DNA of 9,215 nucleotides from DATDVD01 sp035290065 (lineage in GTDB: Bacteria > Pseudomonadota > Gammaproteobacteria > Coxiellales > Coxiellaceae). The notes beneath the pieces are model-generated. The model was given only the letters and a program-made list of their open reading frames with translations. It ran no database searches and was not told where the DNA came from. The DNA is taken from positions 1 through 9,215 of the forward strand of contig DATDVD010000023.1 of the NCBI GenBank assembly GCA_035290065.1, read 5' to 3'. A program made the position numbers and the translations under genes. Below are positions 6,276 to 9,215 of the stretch, one piece after another (positions within the stretch are counted from its first letter, which is position 1; each line of letters starts with the position of its first letter).

Positions 6276-7381
6276 ACTCGTTACGACTTTACAATTTTCG
6301 AAATTTCCCTCGCGAAGAACTTCTTTTCTCCAGAACTATTAATTTCTTTTACGGCAACAATGGCTCTGGCAAAACGAGCTTATTAGAAGCCCTATATGTT
6401 TTAAGTTTTGGGCGCTCGTTTCGAACAGCTAATTATCATCACTTAATTCAAGATAAAGAAGGGTACTTTATCATTTCGGTAAGCGCTCAAGACGGGCAAA
6501 CTTCTATCCCGCTAGGAATAGAGAGACAGCGAGACGGTATTAAGCTGTTGAAACTTAACGAATTAAAGGCCAATCAGGCTGCTATTTCCGATTTACTTCC
6601 TATTCAATTATTAAGCCCTTATAGCTATCGTTTTTTTACAGATGGGCCTAAATTGCGGCGGCAGTATCTTGATTGGGGAATGTTTCACGTGGAACCCTCC
6701 TTTCAAAAATTATGGGCTCGCCTTCAGAAAACCCTTAAGCAACGAAATGCTTTACTTAAAGCCAAGCGGACTATTGGAAAAGAAATAGCTTATTGGGATC
6801 AAGAATTGATCAATATTGCAGAAATTTTACAGCCTTTGTATAAAAAATACACACACTCATTACAAGAGAGGGTTTTTAAGCTACTAAAACGCCTTTTAGG
6901 GCCCCAAATAGAGGTAAATATTCATTATTATGCGGGTTGGGATGAAAATTGTGGCTTAAAAAGCCATCTAATGCGTGAATTTGCTCATGATCTGCGCTTA
7001 GGGTATACCCAATATGGTCCTCACAAGGCCGATTTACTCATTTCAGTTAACAATATTCCTATCCAGGATTATTTTTCTCAAGGCCAATTAAAATTAGCGG
7101 CCTACGCCTTTTATTTAGGTCAGGGGCTATTATTAACCCAAGTTACGAATAAAACCCCTATTTATCTTTTAGATGACTTACCTTCCGAACTAGACGCCGA
7201 GAAGCAAACGCTTGTATTGGGGTTGCTGTCTGAAATAAAGGCTCAAATCTTTATAACCGGCATTGAACAAGAAAGTTTTAAGCTGCTTCAAGCCTGCCAA
7301 GGCTCTCGAATGTTCCACGTGAAACAGGGGATGGCCGATTTTGTTTCAATTCCGCTGGAAACCGTTCCCTTGGCCTCTTAA
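6263..7381 (+). CDS. recF: RecF, DNA replication and repair protein
   Basis: RecF is an SMC/Rad50-like ATPase that works with RecO and RecR to load RecA at single-strand gaps. The 372-residue protein has Walker A GNNGSGKTS (31-39), YRFFTDGPKLRRQYLDWGMF (122-141), TQYGPHKADL (249-258), the ABC-type signature FSQGQLK (271-277) and Walker B YLLDDLPSELD (301-311). The length fits the family (E. coli 357). The first in-frame ATG is 6263, since an in-frame stop at 6215-6217 bars any longer form, and no Shine-Dalgarno is visible. The DNA coding for MFHVE (140-144) and MFHVK (350-354) also spells ParB-binding sites. recF follows dnaN after 159 bases and gyrB follows after 269 bases with its own promoter. 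Confidence 0.97.
   Translation: MAYIDSLRLYNFRNFPREELLFSRTINFFYGNNGSGKTSLLEALYVLSFGRSFRTANYHHLIQDKEGYFIISVSAQDGQTSIPLGIERQRDGIKLLKLNELKANQAAISDLLPIQLLSPYSYRFFTDGPKLRRQYLDWGMFHVEPSFQKLWARLQKTLKQRNALLKAKRTIGKEIAYWDQELINIAEILQPLYKKYTHSLQERVFKLLKRLLGPQIEVNIHYYAGWDENCGLKSHLMREFAHDLRLGYTQYGPHKADLLISVNNIPIQDYFSQGQLKLAAYAFYLGQGLLLTQVTNKTPIYLLDDLPSELDAEKQTLVLGLLSEIKAQIFITGIEQESFKLLQACQGSRMFHVKQGMADFVSIPLETVPLAS
6681..6696 (+). promoter_or_regulatory. parS-like ParB-binding site inside recF (15/16)
   Basis: TGTTTCACGTGGAACC matches the chromosomal parS consensus TGTTNCACGTGNAACA at every position except the last. It encodes MFHVEP in RecF. The FHVEP segment is conserved in RecF proteins, so part of the match could be dictated by the protein. 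Confidence 0.5.
7311..7326 (+). promoter_or_regulatory. parS: Perfect parS centromere site in the 3' end of recF
   Basis: TGTTCCACGTGAAACA is an exact match to the 16-base parS consensus bound by Spo0J/ParB proteins. Chromosomal parS sites typically cluster near the origin. Bound ParB, with ParA, moves the newly copied origins apart and loads SMC or MukB-like condensins. The site lies at RecF residues ~350-354 (MFHVK), 55 bases before the recF stop and about 3.7 kb after the dnaA start. No parA or parB gene is in the window. Confidence 0.8.
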
Positions 7382-7399
7382 AAATTCTTCTCGCTTCCC

Positions 7400-7420
7400 G
7401 TGAAACATAAAATGTTTCAC
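7400..7420. repeat. Perfect hairpin built of two parS half-sites
   Basis: GTGAAACAT (7400-7408) and ATGTTTCAC (7412-7420) are perfect 9-base inverted arms around the loop AAA, 18 bases after the recF stop. The arms contain the two parS half-sites in reversed order. Including flanks, 7392-7407 matches parS at 13 of 16 positions and 7413-7428 at 11 of 16. A T-rich but interrupted tract follows (7422-7437), so a weak recF terminator is an alternative reading. Confidence 0.6.
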
Positions 7421-7513
7421 ATGTTGTTCTTATTTTAAATGATCGGGTGGGCGTAGGGGCGTACCGAGCCGATTTTACCTGCTTGAACCCTTATAACCTC
7501 AGCTCACTCTCTT

Positions 7514-7562
7514 ACCAGCGGCTACATTGGCTGGTTTAGCCAGCCTTATCTCTCCTTTTTTT
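7514..7562 (+). terminator. Possible weak terminator with two alternative hairpins upstream of gyrB
   Basis: GGCTGG (7529-7534) and CCAGCC (7540-7545) form a 6-bp stem with a 5-base loop. A T7 run follows at 7556-7562, 10 bases after the stem, which is farther than in a canonical intrinsic terminator. ACCAGC (7514-7519) can pair instead with GCTGGT (7530-7535), so the two stems exclude each other. It lies upstream of the gyrB promoter, so it could only act on transcripts reading through from recF. Confidence 0.35.
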
Positions 7563-7573
7563 CTCATAAAAAA

Positions 7574-7603
7574 CTGAGACAAATCGCGTAATTATGGTAT
7601 AAT
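7574..7603 (+). promoter_or_regulatory. gyrB promoter with extended -10
   Basis: The extended -10 TGGTATAAT (7595-7603) is perfect. The -35 CTGAGA (7574-7579) matches 4 of 6, with an 18-base spacer. Transcription should begin near 7610, giving a leader of about 40 bases that includes GGTTATAAG and the GGAG Shine-Dalgarno at 7641-7644. gyrB promoters in E. coli respond to supercoiling; whether this one does cannot be read from the sequence. Confidence 0.7.
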
Positions 7604-7650
7604 AAGCGCTCAAAAAAGGGTTATAAGTTTAAGATATTTTGGAGAAAATT

Positions 7651-9215
7651 ATGTCTGCCACCGAGCCGGCTGTGTATAATTCCAGTTCAATTAAGGTACT
7701 CAAGGGCTTAGACGCTGTTCGCAAACGGCCTGGAATGTATATCGGGGATACGGATGATGGCTCGGGCCTTCATCAGATGGTCTCTGAGGTCGTGGATAAT
7801 GCGATTGATGAGGCGCTAGCCGGTTATTGTAATGATGTCCTTGTAACCCTTCATCAAGACGGTTCTGTCAGTGTGAAAGATAATGGCCGGGGTATCCCGG
7901 TTGATATTCACCCGGAAGAAGGGCGCTCTGCTGCAGAAGTTATCATGACGATTCTTCATGCAGGTGGAAAATTTGATAAAAATTCGTATAAAGTATCAGG
8001 GGGACTCCACGGCGTAGGGGTTTCCGTCGTAAATGCCCTTTCGGAAGATCTTTATTTAACGATTCGACAAGGCGGAAAAGTCTACAAACAAACCTACCAT
8101 TTAGGGGTGCCAGAAGCTCCTCTCGAACCCGTAGGGGAAACCGATACCACGGGTACCGAAGTCCGTTTCAAACCTAGCCCTACGATTTTTACCCAAATTG
8201 AATTCCATTACGACTTATTAGCCAAACGATTGCGAGAGCTGGCTTTCCTCAATTCAGGGGTTTGCATTACCATTGTGGATGAAAACACTACCAAAAAAGA
8301 AGTATTTCTCTACGAAGGAGGCATTCGTTCGTTTGTGGGTTTTCTAAACAAAAATAAAACGCCCATCCATAACTCTATTGTCTACTTTGTGGATACACAA
8401 GCGGACATCGTGGTGGAAATGGCTCTTCAGTGGAATGATACTTATCAGGAAACCATCCAGTGTTTTACCAATAATATTTCCCAAAGGGACGGAGGCACCC
8501 ATTTGTCGGGTTTTCGTGCCGCTTTAACGCGTACTCTTCACAATTATATTGAAAAAGAAGGGCTGGCTAAAAAATATAAAATTTCGCCCACGGGCGATGA
8601 TTCACGCGAAGGGCTTACTGCCATAATTTCGGTAAAAGTTCCTGACCCCAAATTTTCCTCTCAAACCAAAGACAAATTAGTCTCTTCCGAAGTAAAACCC
8701 GCGGTTGAATCGGCCTGCAGCGCTCATTTTGAAGAATTTTTACTGGAACACCCAGCAGAGGCTAAAGCGATTGTCGGCAAAATTCTCGACGCGGCGCGCG
8801 CTCGAGAGGCCGCTCGAAAAGCACGGGAAATGACACGCCGAAAAAACGTACTTGAAATTAGCGGGCTTCCGGGCAAATTGGCCGACTGCCAAGAAAAAGA
8901 TCCAGCCCTTTCCGAACTCTTTATTGTAGAGGGAGATTCTGCAGGCGGTTCTGCAAAACAAGCGAGATCGCGTAAGAACCAAGCGATTTTACCGTTAAAA
9001 GGTAAAATTTTAAATGTGGAAAAAGCTCGGTTTGATAAAATGCTTCAATCGGCTGAAGTCGGCACGTTAATTACCGCGCTTGGCTGCGGTATTGGCCGGG
9101 AAGAATACGATCCTTCCAAACTTCGCTATCATTCTGTCATTATTATGACTGACGCAGATGTGGATGGTTCTCATATTCGTACGTTATTGTTAACTTTTTT
9201 CTACCGCCAGATGCC
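7651..9215 (+). CDS. gyrB: DNA gyrase subunit B, 5' portion (cut by window end)
   Basis: GyrB is the ATPase subunit of DNA gyrase (A2B2), which introduces negative supercoils. The window holds 521 codons of a family of ~800. The GHKL ATPase domain shows EVVDNAIDEALAG (46-58; catalytic E46, Mg ligand N50), KDNGRGIP (76-83, D77) and SGGLHGVGVSVVNA (116-129). The transducer domain follows. The TOPRIM domain shows IVEGDSAGGSAKQ (425-437, E427), NQAILPLKGKILNVEKARF from 443, and TDADVDGSH (500-508, D501 and D503), matching E. coli E424, D498 and D500. The start is ATG 7651 with GGAG 6 bases upstream. There are no internal stops or frameshifts. Two small departures from E. coli are S45 (Phe in HHMVFE) and A438 (Gly in AKQGR). 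The C-terminal tail lies beyond the window. Confidence 0.98.
   Translation, partial: MSATEPAVYNSSSIKVLKGLDAVRKRPGMYIGDTDDGSGLHQMVSEVVDNAIDEALAGYCNDVLVTLHQDGSVSVKDNGRGIPVDIHPEEGRSAAEVIMTILHAGGKFDKNSYKVSGGLHGVGVSVVNALSEDLYLTIRQGGKVYKQTYHLGVPEAPLEPVGETDTTGTEVRFKPSPTIFTQIEFHYDLLAKRLRELAFLNSGVCITIVDENTTKKEVFLYEGGIRSFVGFLNKNKTPIHNSIVYFVDTQADIVVEMALQWNDTYQETIQCFTNNISQRDGGTHLSGFRAALTRTLHNYIEKEGLAKKYKISPTGDDSREGLTAIISVKVPDPKFSSQTKDKLVSSEVKPAVESACSAHFEEFLLEHPAEAKAIVGKILDAARAREAARKAREMTRRKNVLEISGLPGKLADCQEKDPALSELFIVEGDSAGGSAKQARSRKNQAILPLKGKILNVEKARFDKMLQSAEVGTLITALGCGIGREEYDPSKLRYHSVIIMTDADVDGSHIRTLLLTFFYRQM

Larger units (their letters stand above)
7382..7650. other. recF-gyrB intergenic region
   Basis: These 269 bases hold, in order, the parS half-site hairpin, a GC-richer stretch (7441-7471) in which I see no recognisable RNA gene, the alternative hairpins, the gyrB promoter and its leader. 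CTTATAACC (7490-7498) and GGTTATAAG (7619-7627) are perfect 9-base inverted copies bracketing the promoter. No coding frame of note is present. Confidence 0.6.

Noticed and set aside
8398..8406. DnaA-box-like TGTGGATAC in gyrB
   Set aside because: It is an isolated 8 of 9 match within coding sequence, far from any regulatory region.
8740..8982. 80-codon minus-strand frame opposite gyrB
   Set aside because: It is antisense to the conserved GyrB TOPRIM region, with no motif or start signal.
1..9215. CRISPR array, tRNA, rRNA, insertion sequence or transposase
   Set aside because: No regularly spaced repeats, no cloverleaf or rRNA motifs and no transposase-like frames were found, including at the cassette borders.

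Overview
The window looks like the chromosomal replication-origin region of a gammaproteobacterium. It carries dnaA-dnaN-recF-gyrB in the classical order on the + strand, preceded by the gammaproteobacterial pair yqgE-ruvX. The DnaA and GyrB sequences and the moderately AT-rich composition remind me of Legionellales (Coxiella-like organisms). That placement is from memory and inference, because no search could be run.

Layout. Positions 1-140 are a short 5' flank with a good-looking promoter pointing left, out of the window. yqgE (141-686) and ruvX (679-1074) overlap by 8 bases and form a small operon. A leftward two-gene unit follows on the minus strand: a PhyH-like Fe(II)/2-oxoglutarate dioxygenase (3342 to 2320) and a zinc-ribbon SAM methyltransferase (2323 to 1079). 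They are joined by a 4-base ATGA overlap. This pair is clearly more AT-rich than the housekeeping genes, has no obvious link to replication, and looks like an accessory cassette set against dnaA. The 253-base gap 3343-3595 separates it from dnaA. It holds a promoter for each direction, and a perfect DnaA box overlaps the -35 element of the dnaA promoter. dnaA (3596-4930), dnaN (4943-6103), recF (6263-7381) and gyrB (7651 to beyond the window end) follow. dnaA and dnaN are 12 bases apart. The 159-base dnaN-recF gap carries a possible 52-codon ORF that overlaps the start of recF, which has no Shine-Dalgarno sequence. The 269-base recF-gyrB gap has hairpins and a strong extended -10 promoter for gyrB.

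How it works together. DnaA initiates replication and probably represses its own promoter through the DnaA box. DnaN is the sliding clamp, RecF acts in gap repair, and GyrB supplies negative supercoiling. RuvX matures 16S rRNA or acts on DNA, and YqgE is an uncharacterised conserved protein. The least expected signal is a cluster of ParB-binding parS motifs at recF. One perfect 16-base site (7311-7326) lies in the last codons of recF, and a 15/16 site (6681-6696) lies in mid-gene. Two half-sites just after the recF stop form a perfect hairpin. This suggests that the chromosome's partition centromere is written into the recF coding sequence.
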